Of a stretch of 64,000 nt of DNA, positions 50,432 to 59,309 are shown piece after piece. This stretch comes from Guyparkeria sp016278265 (GTDB lineage Bacteria > Pseudomonadota > Gammaproteobacteria > Halothiobacillales > Halothiobacillaceae), in assembly GCF_044582145.1 (NCBI RefSeq), contig NZ_JBDODO010000001.1; one strand, written 5' to 3'. How positions within the stretch are numbered: position 1 is the stretch's first letter; every line of letters starts with the position of its first letter. The notes beneath the pieces were generated by a model. It was not told the DNA's origin and made no database searches. It was given only the letters and a program-made list of their open reading frames with translations. The position numbers and the translations under genes are program-made.

Positions 50432-51025
50432 GTGTTCGGTTTCAGCTTCTGGGAAGTGTCTCTCATTCTGGTCGTGGCCCTGGTGGTCATCGGCCCCGAG
50501 CGGCTGCCCGGCGTGGCGCGAAAGGCGGGCGAGTGGACCTACAAGGCCCGCAAGTTCGTTGCCAACGCCAAGGCGGAGATGGACAGCGAGTTCAACATGC
50601 AGGACATGAAGCAACTGCTGAACTCGCAGGAATCCGAGATCAGCAAGCTGCGAGCGATGGTCGAAGAGACACGCGACGACCTCTCGGATACCGAGAAGAG
50701 CGTCAAAGGCGCCCTATCGGACGCCGAGAAGTCCATGCGCAGCTCGGCCGAGGCCGAGAAGGCACGTCTCGACAAGGCCGGCAAGCCAGCCAAGGCGAAG
50801 CCCGAGTCGACCAAAGACGCCGAGGGCAACCGGCTCAAGGCCGTCGCTGACGAAGCGCCCGACACCTTCGAAGACGAGCTGAGCCGACTGGAATCGGAAA
50901 CCGGCGAGAGCTTCCGCCGCCCATTCGAGTCGGCCGAAGCCGACGCCCCGGCCGAGCCGGCCACGACCCAGGAATCGACGACAAAAGACCAAGATGAGCC
51001 AACGGAACGCGGACGCGACAACTGA
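50432..51025 (+). CDS. tatB: Sec-independent translocase protein TatB
   Basis: A 197-residue receptor component, starting at GTG. FGFSFWEVSLILVVALVVIGPERLPGVARKAGEW is the TatB signature with the Glu in the membrane segment (E8) and the PERLP hinge. A long coiled, charged tail follows, rich in Ala/Glu/Lys. It overlaps tatC by 32 bp, an unusually long overlap. Confidence 0.95.
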   Translation: MFGFSFWEVSLILVVALVVIGPERLPGVARKAGEWTYKARKFVANAKAEMDSEFNMQDMKQLLNSQESEISKLRAMVEETRDDLSDTEKSVKGALSDAEKSMRSSAEAEKARLDKAGKPAKAKPESTKDAEGNRLKAVADEAPDTFEDELSRLESETGESFRRPFESAEADAPAEPATTQESTTKDQDEPTERGRDN

Positions 51026-52100
51026 CGAACCCTCCGGTCTGGCGGGTTTCGTCTCGCACCTGGTCGAACTGCGCAACCGGCTGATCAAGTCGGTGGCGGT
51101 GGTCTTCGTCCTGTTCCTGGCGCTATTCCCTTTCCGCAACGATCTGTTCCGCCTCCTCTCGGAACCGCTGTCGCAGTTCCTGCCGGAAGGCGCCAACATG
51201 ATCGCGGTGCAGGTCGCATCGACCTTCTTCATCCCGCTCAAGCTGGCCGGCTTCACGGCCCTGTTCGTGGCGATCCCGTTCCTGCTCTACCAGCTCTGGG
51301 CCTTCATCGCCCCGGGCCTGTACCAGCACGAACGCAAGATGGTGATCCCGCTGGTATTTTCCAGCACCTTCCTGTTCTACCTCGGCGCCGCCTTTGCCTA
51401 CTTCGCGGTCTTTCCAGTCGTCTTCGGCTTCCTTGCCGGGACCGGGCCGGCGGACGTCAGCTTCGCGCCCGACATCAACGAGTACCTGAGCTTCGTCATC
51501 ACGATGTTCTTCGCCTTCGGCTTCGTCTTCGAAGTGCCGGTGGCGACCGTGCTGTTGATCCTGATCGGCGTGGTCACGCCCGATCAACTGGCGGAAAAAC
51601 GCCGCTACGCGATCCTGGTCGCATTCATCCTCGGCGCGATCTTTACCCCGCCTGACATCCTGTCGCAGTTCATGATGGCGATCCCGGTCTGGTTCCTCTA
51701 CGAACTGGGGATCGTCATCGGCCGCATCCTGCTCAAGCGCCAGGGCGGGCCGGTGCTGCCGACCGACGACGAGCCCGATCCGGATGGCACCCCACCGAGC
51801 GGCGGAGCACCCGCTGGCGGGCAAGGTGGCGGCAGTGCGGCGGCCAGCAGCGCGGGCCCCGGCCGGGCCTACGAGACCGAGAAAGACGACGATTTCGACT
51901 TTGATCGCGCCTTCGAGGAAATCGAACACGAGCAACGGTCACTCGAGGCGATCGAGGCCGAGGCACGTCGCAGTGAGGCGAAGGATGACGAGGCGCCCAG
52001 CGCGTCCGAATCCGAATCCGAATCCGAGCCAAAAGACTCGGATACGCGTCGAGACGAAACGCCCGACGTGAACGACGACGAACGCAACGACCGGCGCTGA
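50994..52100 (+). CDS. tatC: Sec-independent translocase protein TatC with long acidic C-terminal tail
   Basis: Core receptor of the Tat pathway with six membrane helices in residues about 20-245, including SHLVELRNRLIKS near the N-terminus, FIAPGLYQHERKMVIPLVFSST, the periplasmic and helix-4 FGFVFEVPVATVLL with the conserved glutamate, and TPPDILSQFMMAIPVWFLYELG. The usual TatC ends near residue 250-260. Here 368 residues include about 110 extra cytoplasmic residues that are Gly/Ser- then Asp/Glu-rich, with a short Ser-Glu repeat (TCCGAA-type hexamers at 52005-52028). Such tails are known in some bacteria, but their role is unclear. Confidence 0.95.
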   Translation: MSQRNADATTDEPSGLAGFVSHLVELRNRLIKSVAVVFVLFLALFPFRNDLFRLLSEPLSQFLPEGANMIAVQVASTFFIPLKLAGFTALFVAIPFLLYQLWAFIAPGLYQHERKMVIPLVFSSTFLFYLGAAFAYFAVFPVVFGFLAGTGPADVSFAPDINEYLSFVITMFFAFGFVFEVPVATVLLILIGVVTPDQLAEKRRYAILVAFILGAIFTPPDILSQFMMAIPVWFLYELGIVIGRILLKRQGGPVLPTDDEPDPDGTPPSGGAPAGGQGGGSAAASSAGPGRAYETEKDDDFDFDRAFEEIEHEQRSLEAIEAEARRSEAKDDEAPSASESESESEPKDSDTRRDETPDVNDDERNDRR

Positions 52101-52252
52101 TACCGGTCGACCTCGTCGCCCGGGTGGGCCCTTCGCCCGCCCAACCCAGAATGAAACGGATGGCCCGCTGCCCCCGCCGGGCGGATGACGGCACGCGCCA
52201 CCCGATTCGTTCCGGTGACTCCAACCGAAACACGAACAAGGAACGCAAGCCC

Positions 52253-53788
52253 ATGTCCAATATCGCCCCGCGACGCCCCGTCCTGCTTGTGATCATGGAC
52301 GGCGTCGGCGTCAACCCGAGCCGCACAAACAATGCCGTGAGCCTGGCCAATACGCCCCGGCTTGACGAGCTGTACGCCCATCACCCCCATGCCGTGATCG
52401 AGGCCTCGGGTCGAGCCTGCGGCCTGCCGGACGGCCAGATGGGCAACTCCGAGGTCGGTCACCTGACCCTGGGCTGCGGCGCGATCAACCGCCAGGACCT
52501 GGTGCGTATCGACGATGCGATCAAGGACGGCAGCTTCTACGAGAATGCCGCGATCAACCAGGCGATGCAGAAGGCCGCCGATGCCGACCGCCCGATCCAC
52601 CTGATCGGACTGGTGTCCGACGGCGGCGTGCACAGCCACGTCCGTCATCTGCTGGCCCTGATCAAGATGGCGAAGAAAATCGGCGCGCGGCCACTGATCC
52701 ACATGATCACCGACGGCCGCGACACCGCGCCGAAATCGGCCCTGACCTACCTCGACCAGATCGAGCCCCGACTCCGGGACGCAAACGGGGCGATCGCCAC
52801 CATCAGCGGTCGTTACTACGCGATGGATCGCGATCAGCGCTGGGAGCGCACCGAGGAGGCCTTCAACGCCATCGTTCGGGGCAAAGGGCCACATTTCGCC
52901 AATGCCCATGCGGCACTGGCCGCCTCCTACGAGGCCGACCAGACCGACGAATTCGTTCGCCCCGCGGTACTCGACGGCTTCGAGCCGCTCACCGCCGACG
53001 ACTCGATGATCTTCTTCAACTTCCGCAATGACCGCCCACGCCAGCTCACCGAGGCGTTGGGGCAGGCATCGTTCTCCGGCTTCTATCGCGGTGACTACCA
53101 GCCGCTCGTGGTCACCTGCCTGACCGAGTACGACCCGCGCTTCCTCTCGCCGATCGGCTTCCCGCCCGAGCGGCCCAAGAACGTGCTGGCCGAGGCGATC
53201 AGCCAGGCCGGCATCAAGCAGTTCCACTGCGCCGAGACCGAGAAATACGCCCACGTGACGTTCTTCTTCAACGGCGGCAAGGAAGAGACCTTCGCCGGCG
53301 AGGACCGCGTCATGGTGCCCTCGCCCAAGGTCGCGACCTACGACCTGCAACCGGAGATGAGTGCGCGCGAGGTGGCGGATGCGGCCATCGACGCCGTGCG
53401 CGCCGAGCAGTACGGCTTCGTGCTGGTCAACTTCGCCAACGGCGACATGGTCGGGCACACGGCCGTGCGCGAGTCGGTGATCAAGGCGATGGAGACGGTC
53501 GACCTGGAGGTCGGTCGCCTGGTGGATGCCGCCCGAGAGCAGGGCTACTCGATCATCCTCACCGCCGACCACGGCAACTGTGACGAGATGGTCGACCCGG
53601 TGACCGGCGACCCGCACACCCAGCACACCACCTATCCAGTGCCTTGCATCGTCATCGACAAGACCCCGGTTCGCCTGCGCACCGGCGGCGGCATCGCTAA
53701 TATCGCCGCGACCGTCCTAGAACTGATGGGGCTGCCCATGCTGAAGAAAATGAAGCGCTCCCTGCTGCTGGAAAAACCCTCCAGCTAA
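52253..53788 (+). CDS. gpmI: 2,3-bisphosphoglycerate-independent phosphoglycerate mutase
   Basis: Interconverts 3- and 2-phosphoglycerate with two manganese ions. The 511-residue protein has the alkaline-phosphatase-like core: VLLVIMDGVGVNPSRTNNAV, the catalytic serine in DGQMGNSEVGHLTLG (about 63), the phosphoglycerate-binding GLVSDGGVHSH and TDGRDTAP, and metal ligands in NFANGDMVGHT and LTADHGNCDEM. The frame is open 43 codons upstream; the ATG reading MSNIAPRR has AAGGA ten bases ahead and gives the family length. Confidence 0.97.
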   Translation: MSNIAPRRPVLLVIMDGVGVNPSRTNNAVSLANTPRLDELYAHHPHAVIEASGRACGLPDGQMGNSEVGHLTLGCGAINRQDLVRIDDAIKDGSFYENAAINQAMQKAADADRPIHLIGLVSDGGVHSHVRHLLALIKMAKKIGARPLIHMITDGRDTAPKSALTYLDQIEPRLRDANGAIATISGRYYAMDRDQRWERTEEAFNAIVRGKGPHFANAHAALAASYEADQTDEFVRPAVLDGFEPLTADDSMIFFNFRNDRPRQLTEALGQASFSGFYRGDYQPLVVTCLTEYDPRFLSPIGFPPERPKNVLAEAISQAGIKQFHCAETEKYAHVTFFFNGGKEETFAGEDRVMVPSPKVATYDLQPEMSAREVADAAIDAVRAEQYGFVLVNFANGDMVGHTAVRESVIKAMETVDLEVGRLVDAAREQGYSIILTADHGNCDEMVDPVTGDPHTQHTTYPVPCIVIDKTPVRLRTGGGIANIAATVLELMGLPMLKKMKRSLLLEKPSS

Positions 53789-53813
53789 CGGAATCGCACC
53801 GGCTTTACGAGCC

Positions 53814-53855
53814 ACAAAGGCCGCGCTGACCGGACTCCGGTTGCGCGGCCTTTGT
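53814..53855. terminator. Terminator between gpmI and the convergent chemoreceptor gene
   Basis: A 13-bp perfect outer stem (53814-53826 and 53843-53855) with an inner CCGG-containing stem. The T-tract is short on both strands, so it may work mainly as a roadblock hairpin. Confidence 0.75.
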
Positions 53856-53899
53856 GTATCCAAACTCGAGAACCGAATGAACTCATCAGGCCAGGCGAA

Positions 53900-55534
53900 T
53901 CAAGAGAAACGAAAACGCCCCACCAGCACACCCAGGTCGTCGGACTGTTCGCGCATGGCACTCCCCATGCGCTCATTATCTCGACTGACCTCAATTGCCT
54001 CGCCGGCAAGCACGGCGATCTCCTGCAATGCTGAACTGAGCTCGTGCGCCTCGCCTCGTTGCGATTGGGCCGCCGCCGCGATCCGGCCGTTCATGTCACG
54101 GATCTTGCTGACGGCCTGATCGATTTCCTTGAGTTGCCCGCCGGCCTGCTCGGCCTCCTGCAGGGTCCGCTCGGCATATTCGCTCGAGTTGGTCATCAGC
54201 TCGGCGGCCTGATGCATGGTCGTCTTCAGCGAGCCGATCATGTCGGCGATGCGATCGGTCGAGTCGCGGGTGCGCATGGAGAGGGTCCGCACCTCGTCGG
54301 CGACCACCGCGAAACCGCGCCCATGCCCACCCGCCCGCGCCGCCTCGATGGCGGCATTGAGCGCCAGCAGATTGGTCTGCTCGCTGACCGCGCGGATCAT
54401 GTCGACCACCGAGCCGATCTCGCCACCATGGGCATCGAGTTGGTGGATGATCGCGCCGGCCTGCTCGAGCCGATCGGTCAGGGCCTGCAACGCGCTCACC
54501 GTGGCCCCCACCCGGTTCAGACCGCCGGTGGAAAGCCGATCCACCTCCTCGGCATACCGAGCGGCCCGATCGGAATGGCCCACCACCTCGTCCACTTCGG
54601 CGAGATTGCGCTCCATCAACTCATTGGCACGTTCGGTCGCCGCTTCCTGGCGATGCATGCCATCGACGACCCGCTCGCCGGCCAGGCTAAGAGACGACGA
54701 GCGTTCCTTCATCGATTCGGCCACCTCGGCCACCTGAGCCACGACCTCCTCGAACTGCCGGCAGGTGCCGTCAACGGCCCGCCCCATGGCACTGATCTCA
54801 TCGTTGCGAGACAAGCCCGTGCGAGCGGTGAGATCCCCGTCGACGACCCGTGCCGCCACGCTCAGCACCCGATCGAGACTGCCTCGCAGGTAGCGTGTCG
54901 TGGTCACGGCCAGCAGCCCCCCGATCAACAAGGAAAGAGCCACCATGCCGATCAGGATGAGCTGGTCGCGTTGCATGCGCTCGGCGACGGCCTGGCGCTG
55001 TGCCGCGAGGTCCTCACGCAGGAAGACGGTCAACCGTGCGAGCGCCTCCCGCGCCGCATCGAGTCGCGGCGCACCCTCGTTCTCCAACAGAGCCAGGGCC
55101 GGCTCGATCTGTCCTTGCGAGGCCTTCTCGCGCACGCGCTGGTGCACCTCGAGATAGCCTTGCCAGGGCTCACGAAACGAGTCGATCAGGCCGCGCTCGC
55201 GCTCACTCAAGCCAGCGTCCATCGCGGTCACCTGTTCCTCGATGCGCGCTGCGGCCTGCTCGGCGCGGTCGAAATACGCGCGGGATTGCAGTATGCGCAG
55301 TGTGGCGCGCGCCAGCAGGCCACTCTTCTGCGCGGTCTGGAAGCTCTCCACCTCGCTGACCAGCGTTTGTGACAACTGCACCCGTTCTATCACCTCGACG
55401 CTCAGCCGCTGAACCACCTGGGCGAGATCGCGAGACTGAAGCACGGAAACCGTCGCGACCGTGATCAGAAGGACCAATAAGGCGCCGAAACCCAACCACA
55501 ACCGTTGCGAAATCCCCCAACTAAAACCACGCAT
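53900..55534 (-). CDS. Methyl-accepting chemotaxis protein
   Basis: A 544-residue transmembrane receptor. Membrane segments are about 13-33 (GFGALLVLLITVATVSVL) and 196-218 (ILIGMVALSLLIGGLLAV). The periplasmic domain, about 160 residues, looks like a four-helix bundle. HAMP is next, then the signalling domain with IRAVSEQTNLLALNAAIEAARAGGHGRGFAVVADEVRTLSMRTRDSTD. No CheR pentapeptide is present. I saw no sigma-28 box upstream, in contrast to the MCP at 30.5 kb. The ligand is unknown. Confidence 0.93.
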   Translation of the reverse strand: MRGFSWGISQRLWLGFGALLVLLITVATVSVLQSRDLAQVVQRLSVEVIERVQLSQTLVSEVESFQTAQKSGLLARATLRILQSRAYFDRAEQAAARIEEQVTAMDAGLSERERGLIDSFREPWQGYLEVHQRVREKASQGQIEPALALLENEGAPRLDAAREALARLTVFLREDLAAQRQAVAERMQRDQLILIGMVALSLLIGGLLAVTTTRYLRGSLDRVLSVAARVVDGDLTARTGLSRNDEISAMGRAVDGTCRQFEEVVAQVAEVAESMKERSSSLSLAGERVVDGMHRQEAATERANELMERNLAEVDEVVGHSDRAARYAEEVDRLSTGGLNRVGATVSALQALTDRLEQAGAIIHQLDAHGGEIGSVVDMIRAVSEQTNLLALNAAIEAARAGGHGRGFAVVADEVRTLSMRTRDSTDRIADMIGSLKTTMHQAAELMTNSSEYAERTLQEAEQAGGQLKEIDQAVSKIRDMNGRIAAAAQSQRGEAHELSSALQEIAVLAGEAIEVSRDNERMGSAMREQSDDLGVLVGRFRFS

Positions 55535-55633
55535 AACACTCGTCTTCTCAGCTCATAAAGGAGCCGTAACGTATCCGCGGCAGGTTGCAGGGGCATGACA
55601 CCGGGCAGCGGGGCGGGGTCAGTCCTGTTAATA

Positions 55634-55646
55634 GTTATGTTATAAC
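55634..55646. promoter_or_regulatory. Zur-box-like palindrome
   Basis: GTTAT-GTT-ATAAC, a perfect GTTAT-N3-ATAAC palindrome, the core arrangement of the gammaproteobacterial Zur site (E. coli core GTTATA-N-TATAAC). It is 46 bp upstream of the His-rich outer-membrane protein gene, in an AT-rich patch that could include its -10 box. Confidence 0.7.
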
Positions 55647-55691
55647 GTGCTTCAAATCGCCGACTCACGTTCTGCTGGAAGGAAGACAGCC

Positions 55692-56996
55692 ATGCCCCAC
55701 CCCCTGCCGTTTCGTCGAGCCCTCACGGTCGCCGCCGCGACCAGCCTGCTGCCCTGGGGCACGAGCCAGGCAGCCGACCTGCTGCTCGACCCGACACTCA
55801 CCATCGTTCTGGACGGCATTTACTACGATGACAATGCCAATGGCGAAGGTGACGCCCTGCTCGGCGAAACCGCCGGCATCTTCAATGCCTATGACCATGA
55901 CGCCGACCACGACGCAGCAGGCCACGAACATGGCCTCGAGCAGGGATTCAATCTCCGCCATACCGAAATCTCGCTGACCGGCGGCATCGAGACGCTGTTC
56001 GATGCGCGACTAAACGCCGCCGTCTACGATGGGGGCGACGTCGAGGTCGAGGAGGCCTTTCTCGCCACCACCGGCTTGCCCGCCGGACTGCGGGTCAAGG
56101 CAGGCAAGTTCTACTCGGGCATTGGCTACGCCAACGAGCGGCATCCGCACGACTGGGACTTCGTCGACCAGAACCTCCCCTACCGCACCCTCCTGGGCGT
56201 ACATGGCCTGTCCGACACCGGGGCACAACTCACCTGGAAGCCGGCCTGGGACCACGACACGCGCTTTGGCATCGAGGCCTTCCAGGGCGACAACAACGAA
56301 CGACTTGGCACCGAGGCCGACCACGCCGACGACCTGCCCGGCCGGGACGACGCCCCCCGACTTTGGACCGCCTTTGCCAAGTGGTCACCGGATCTCGGCC
56401 ACGATCACGCCCTGCAACTGGGCGCCTCGGCGGCCTTTTTTCGCAGTCACCAGGAATTCCATCACCACGGCGAGCCGGACGAACACGGCCTGGATGGCGA
56501 GGCGCGACTCTGGGGGCTCGATGCCACCTACGCCTTCGACGCGGACGGCACCCACGGCCAAGGTGACTGGCGCGTGGCGGCCGAATATCTGACCGCCGAG
56601 AAGAACCTCGAAGTGGCGCATCACGCCAGCAATCCCGGCGTCATCGGCCAGGCGCGCGACTTCACCGAAGATGGCTTCTACGTACAGGCCACCTACGGCA
56701 TCGCGCCGCACTGGGAGATCGGCCTGCGCTACGACGCGGTCGGCTTTACCAACGAGAAGCGCGGCCCGCTGGCCGGCGTGAATGCGGACTACGACGAGAG
56801 CGACCGCTGGACGGCGGCCGCCACCTGGCACATCAGCGATAGCAGCCGGCTGCGCGCCCAGGTTGCGCGAGCCAGTGTCGCCCTCGAAACCGGCCGGGAG
56901 CACTACACCCAGTTCTACCTGCAATACCAATGGCGATTCTCGCTCGGCGAACGCTCGGACCCTCACGCCGGGCATCACCACGGCCACGATCACTGA
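55692..56996 (+). CDS. His-rich outer-membrane protein, probably zinc-responsive
   Basis: A 434-residue exported protein: signal peptide (RRALTVAAATSLLPWGTSQA-AD), then a sequence with alternating beta-strand character such as AEISLTGGIETLFDARLNAAVY-like segments, YVQATYGIAPHWEIGLRYDAVGF and HYTQFYLQYQWRFSLG, typical of a porin-like barrel. Histidines cluster in several loops (DHDADHDAAGHEHG, HQEFHHHGEPDEHG), and the last ten residues have six His. With the Zur-type palindrome upstream, a role in zinc capture or passage across the outer membrane is inferred. It lacks a TonB-dependent plug, so it is not ZnuD. The ATG has AAGGAAG nearby. Confidence 0.75.
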   Translation: MPHPLPFRRALTVAAATSLLPWGTSQAADLLLDPTLTIVLDGIYYDDNANGEGDALLGETAGIFNAYDHDADHDAAGHEHGLEQGFNLRHTEISLTGGIETLFDARLNAAVYDGGDVEVEEAFLATTGLPAGLRVKAGKFYSGIGYANERHPHDWDFVDQNLPYRTLLGVHGLSDTGAQLTWKPAWDHDTRFGIEAFQGDNNERLGTEADHADDLPGRDDAPRLWTAFAKWSPDLGHDHALQLGASAAFFRSHQEFHHHGEPDEHGLDGEARLWGLDATYAFDADGTHGQGDWRVAAEYLTAEKNLEVAHHASNPGVIGQARDFTEDGFYVQATYGIAPHWEIGLRYDAVGFTNEKRGPLAGVNADYDESDRWTAAATWHISDSSRLRAQVARASVALETGREHYTQFYLQYQWRFSLGERSDPHAGHHHGHDH

Positions 56997-57071
56997 CGGG
57001 GCCAGGGTGCTCGGCTGGCATGCTAACCTCGATGAGCCGCCAGCCTGGGCGGCACGACGCGAGGACCTGCC

Positions 57072-57830
57072 GTGACCGATCCCAATCAGCCCAACCAGCC
57101 CCCGGCCACTGACGAATCCTCTCGCCGGCCGGACGAGCCACGTCGTGGCATCGGGTGCCTCGGGGTGAGCCTCATCATCGTGGGCACGATAATCGTCACC
57201 CTGGTGGTTGGGGCAATCGCCGTGCGCTACTACCTGTTCCCGAACCAGTTCGAGCCGGTCGAACTGAACGAGACCGAGCAACAGACACTCGACGACAAGC
57301 TCGCCTCCCTTGGCATGCAGCCCGACCAACCCCCACCCCGAGCGGGGGATCGATTTTCCTCGCAACCGGAGGAATTCGATCAGCAGGGTCGACTCAAGCC
57401 CGAGCCATACCGGGAGAAGGAGGCCCCGCGCGAAGTGCAATTCGACGAGCGCGAACTCAATGCGATCATCGCCCGCGACCCGGAGATGGCCCGTCGGCTG
57501 GCGATCGACCTGTCCGAGGACCTCGTCAGCGTGAAGCTCCTGGTGCCGCTGCCGCCGGACTTCCCGTTCATGGGTGGCCAGACGCTGAGGCTGAATGCCG
57601 GCGCGGAAGTCCAGCAGATCCCAACACCCGATGGCTCGCGGCTGGCCGTCATCGTCACCGGCGTGAGCCTGTGGGGCGTGCCGCTGCCGAACACCTGGAT
57701 CGGCGGGCTCAAGGGCGTCGACCTAGTCGCAGAATTCGGCAGCGAGCCGGGCTTCTGGCAGTCCCTCGCCGACGGGGTCGAATCCGTGCAGGTCGAGGAG
57801 GGCCAGCTGGTGTTCCGGCTGGCCAAATAA
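57072..57830 (+). CDS. Single-pass membrane protein of unknown function
   Basis: I do not recognise the family. A 252-residue protein: a Pro/Asn-rich hydrophilic N-terminus (30 residues), one membrane helix (GCLGVSLIIVGTIIVTLVVGAIAV, about 28-51), then a roughly 200-residue domain on the far side with alternating strands (REVQFDERELNAIIARDPEMARRLAIDLSEDLVSVKLLVPLPPDFPFMGG). The pattern suggests a periplasmic lipid- or ligand-binding fold, but this is a guess. It starts at GTG with a GAGGA site six bases upstream; the SDR gene follows 37 bp downstream. Confidence 0.75.
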   Translation: MTDPNQPNQPPATDESSRRPDEPRRGIGCLGVSLIIVGTIIVTLVVGAIAVRYYLFPNQFEPVELNETEQQTLDDKLASLGMQPDQPPPRAGDRFSSQPEEFDQQGRLKPEPYREKEAPREVQFDERELNAIIARDPEMARRLAIDLSEDLVSVKLLVPLPPDFPFMGGQTLRLNAGAEVQQIPTPDGSRLAVIVTGVSLWGVPLPNTWIGGLKGVDLVAEFGSEPGFWQSLADGVESVQVEEGQLVFRLAK

Positions 57831-57867
57831 ACATCGCAGACCCCGACAACCGAGAGGAGACTTCCGC

Positions 57868-58566
57868 ATGAAGACCGCCCTGATCACCGGCACCAATCGA
57901 GGCATCGGCCTGGAACTGGCCCGCCAGTTGCTCGAGGACGGCTGGCGTGTGCATGCCACCGCGCGTGACCCGGAGGACTCGGCCGAACTCAAGGCATTGG
58001 CCTTCGAACACCCGGAGACGCTGAAACTGCATGCCCTGGACGTCGCGGATGCCGGGGCCATTCGGGCGCTTTCCAGCGAGCTATCCGACGAGTCGATCGA
58101 CTGGTTGATCAATAACGCCGGCATCTACGGCCCGCGCGGCGTGGCCTTCGGCAACGTCACCGACACCGAGGCCTGGCTGGAGGTGTTCCGCATCAACAGC
58201 ATCGCGCCAATGCTGATCATGCAGGCGTTTGCCGACCAGGTGGCGCGCAGCGACGAGAAGAAGATCGGCATCCTCTCGAGCAAGGTCGGCTCGATGGGTG
58301 ACAACGGCTCGGGCGGCGGCTACATCTACCGTTCGAGCAAGGCGGCGGTCAATGCGGTAATCAAGAGCGCCTCCATCGATCTCGAACCGCGCGGCATCAA
58401 CGTGGTCGCCCTGCACCCGGGCTGGGTGCTCACCGACATGGGCGGCCCCAACGCCGAGATCTCCACCGCGCAGAGCGCCGACGGGCTGCGCCGCAACATG
58501 GCCGGCCTGACCGAGGCCGACCGGGGCCGGTTCATCGACATCGATGGCACGACCATTCCCTGGTAG
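57868..58566 (+). CDS. Short-chain dehydrogenase/reductase
   Basis: A 232-residue SDR: cofactor motif TALITGTNRGIGLELARQLLE near residues 3-21, LHALDVADAGAI, LINNAGIYG, active-site Ser in GILSSKVGSMGDNG and the YRSSKAA catalytic pair (Tyr/Lys). The segment HPGWVLTDMGGPNAEIS is characteristic of the C-factor/carbonyl-reductase-like subgroup (CsgA-like). The substrate is unknown. A GAGAGGAG site precedes the ATG. Confidence 0.92.
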   Translation: MKTALITGTNRGIGLELARQLLEDGWRVHATARDPEDSAELKALAFEHPETLKLHALDVADAGAIRALSSELSDESIDWLINNAGIYGPRGVAFGNVTDTEAWLEVFRINSIAPMLIMQAFADQVARSDEKKIGILSSKVGSMGDNGSGGGYIYRSSKAAVNAVIKSASIDLEPRGINVVALHPGWVLTDMGGPNAEISTAQSADGLRRNMAGLTEADRGRFIDIDGTTIPW

Positions 58567-58752
58567 GGCACCTCGATACCGCTAAGGCTTTGCCGTCCGA
58601 GCGGTTCCGTCCGGTTTCCCGGGACGGGCTCAGGCAGGGCGCAACCGCGCCTGGCTTGTTGGCGCAAACAGGAATCGTTATCATTACGCAGCGATTCCGA
58701 GCGTCGCGCCACCGCCGGTGCGCCGTCGGCCCATGCCAGCCGGGAGGTCACC

Positions 58753-59076
58753 ATGCAGCTGCTGCACCACTGTGGGGAAGAGGCCGACCAGATCATGGTC
58801 ACCTCGCCCGAAGGGGACCGGGAGATTGCCCGGTTTCGCTATGCCGAGCTCGACGGTTTCATCGCCGAGGGCAAGCTCTCCAGCGCGGAGCTGTTCGACC
58901 GCCGCTCGGCAGGCCAGGCCGCGCTGTGTCGGAAGCTGGCATTGCTGGCCTGCGCGCAGGAATGCCGTCACGGCATGACCTGCCTGGCGGCCGACTGCCC
59001 CCACTACCCGGCGGCAGCCGATCAACCCATCGCGACTCTCGACAGCCTGCCAGCCGCCAACTCACAGCGCATTTGA
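58753..59076 (+). CDS. Small cysteine-rich protein of unknown function
   Basis: A 107-residue protein with a good GGGAGG site five bases before its ATG. It has a short beta-like start (MQLLHHCGEEADQIMV), a charged middle, and a C-terminal cysteine cluster: CRKLALLACAQECRHGMTCL then ADCPHYP. Seven Cys and several His suggest metal or disulfide binding, but I know no matching family. A Fur-box-like sequence lies 62-80 bp upstream. It lies in the interval before glnA. Confidence 0.65.
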   Translation: MQLLHHCGEEADQIMVTSPEGDREIARFRYAELDGFIAEGKLSSAELFDRRSAGQAALCRKLALLACAQECRHGMTCLAADCPHYPAAADQPIATLDSLPAANSQRI

Positions 59077-59105
59077 CCCACGATGGTGCGGCCGAGCGGC
59101 AAAAC

Positions 59106-59120
59106 GCACCACTTGCGTGC
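59106..59120. promoter_or_regulatory. NtrC-site-like sequence upstream of glnA
   Basis: GCACC-N5-CGTGC; the NtrC consensus half-sites are TGCACC and GGTGCA with five bases between, so one position differs. It lies about 180 bp before the sigma-54-type element. It is within the 333-bp gene-free stretch before glnA, whose other elements are listed separately. Confidence 0.45.
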
Positions 59121-59183
59121 AACCGGGGCGCGCGTCCCAGGCGGCTGCCGTGACGGGTTCCGAGGCACCGGCGACGGCACCAC

Positions 59184-59214
59184 CTGACAACCCCCCTGCG
59201 GACCTATATATAAC
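59184..59214 (+). promoter_or_regulatory. Candidate sigma-70 promoter of glnA
   Basis: CTGACA (59184-59189, 5/6) followed by TATATATAAC (59205-59214); depending on the -10 register the spacer is 17 or 19 bp. Confidence 0.55.
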
Positions 59215-59295
59215 AGTCACTTGGGCGCATACTGGGCACCTGGCACCGGGGCCATCGGGCCGCACCCCCACGCAGCAACCCAGCAAGAACAAACC

Positions 59296-59309
59296 GGCAT
59301 GGTTTCTGC
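59296..59309 (+). promoter_or_regulatory. Candidate sigma-54 promoter of glnA
   Basis: GGCATGGTTTCTGC has the invariant GG-N10-GC frame of -24/-12 promoters (consensus TGGCACG-N4-TTGCA) and lies about 100 bp before the glnA ATG. Together with the upstream sigma-70 element it mirrors the two-promoter glnA control of enterics. Confidence 0.6.
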
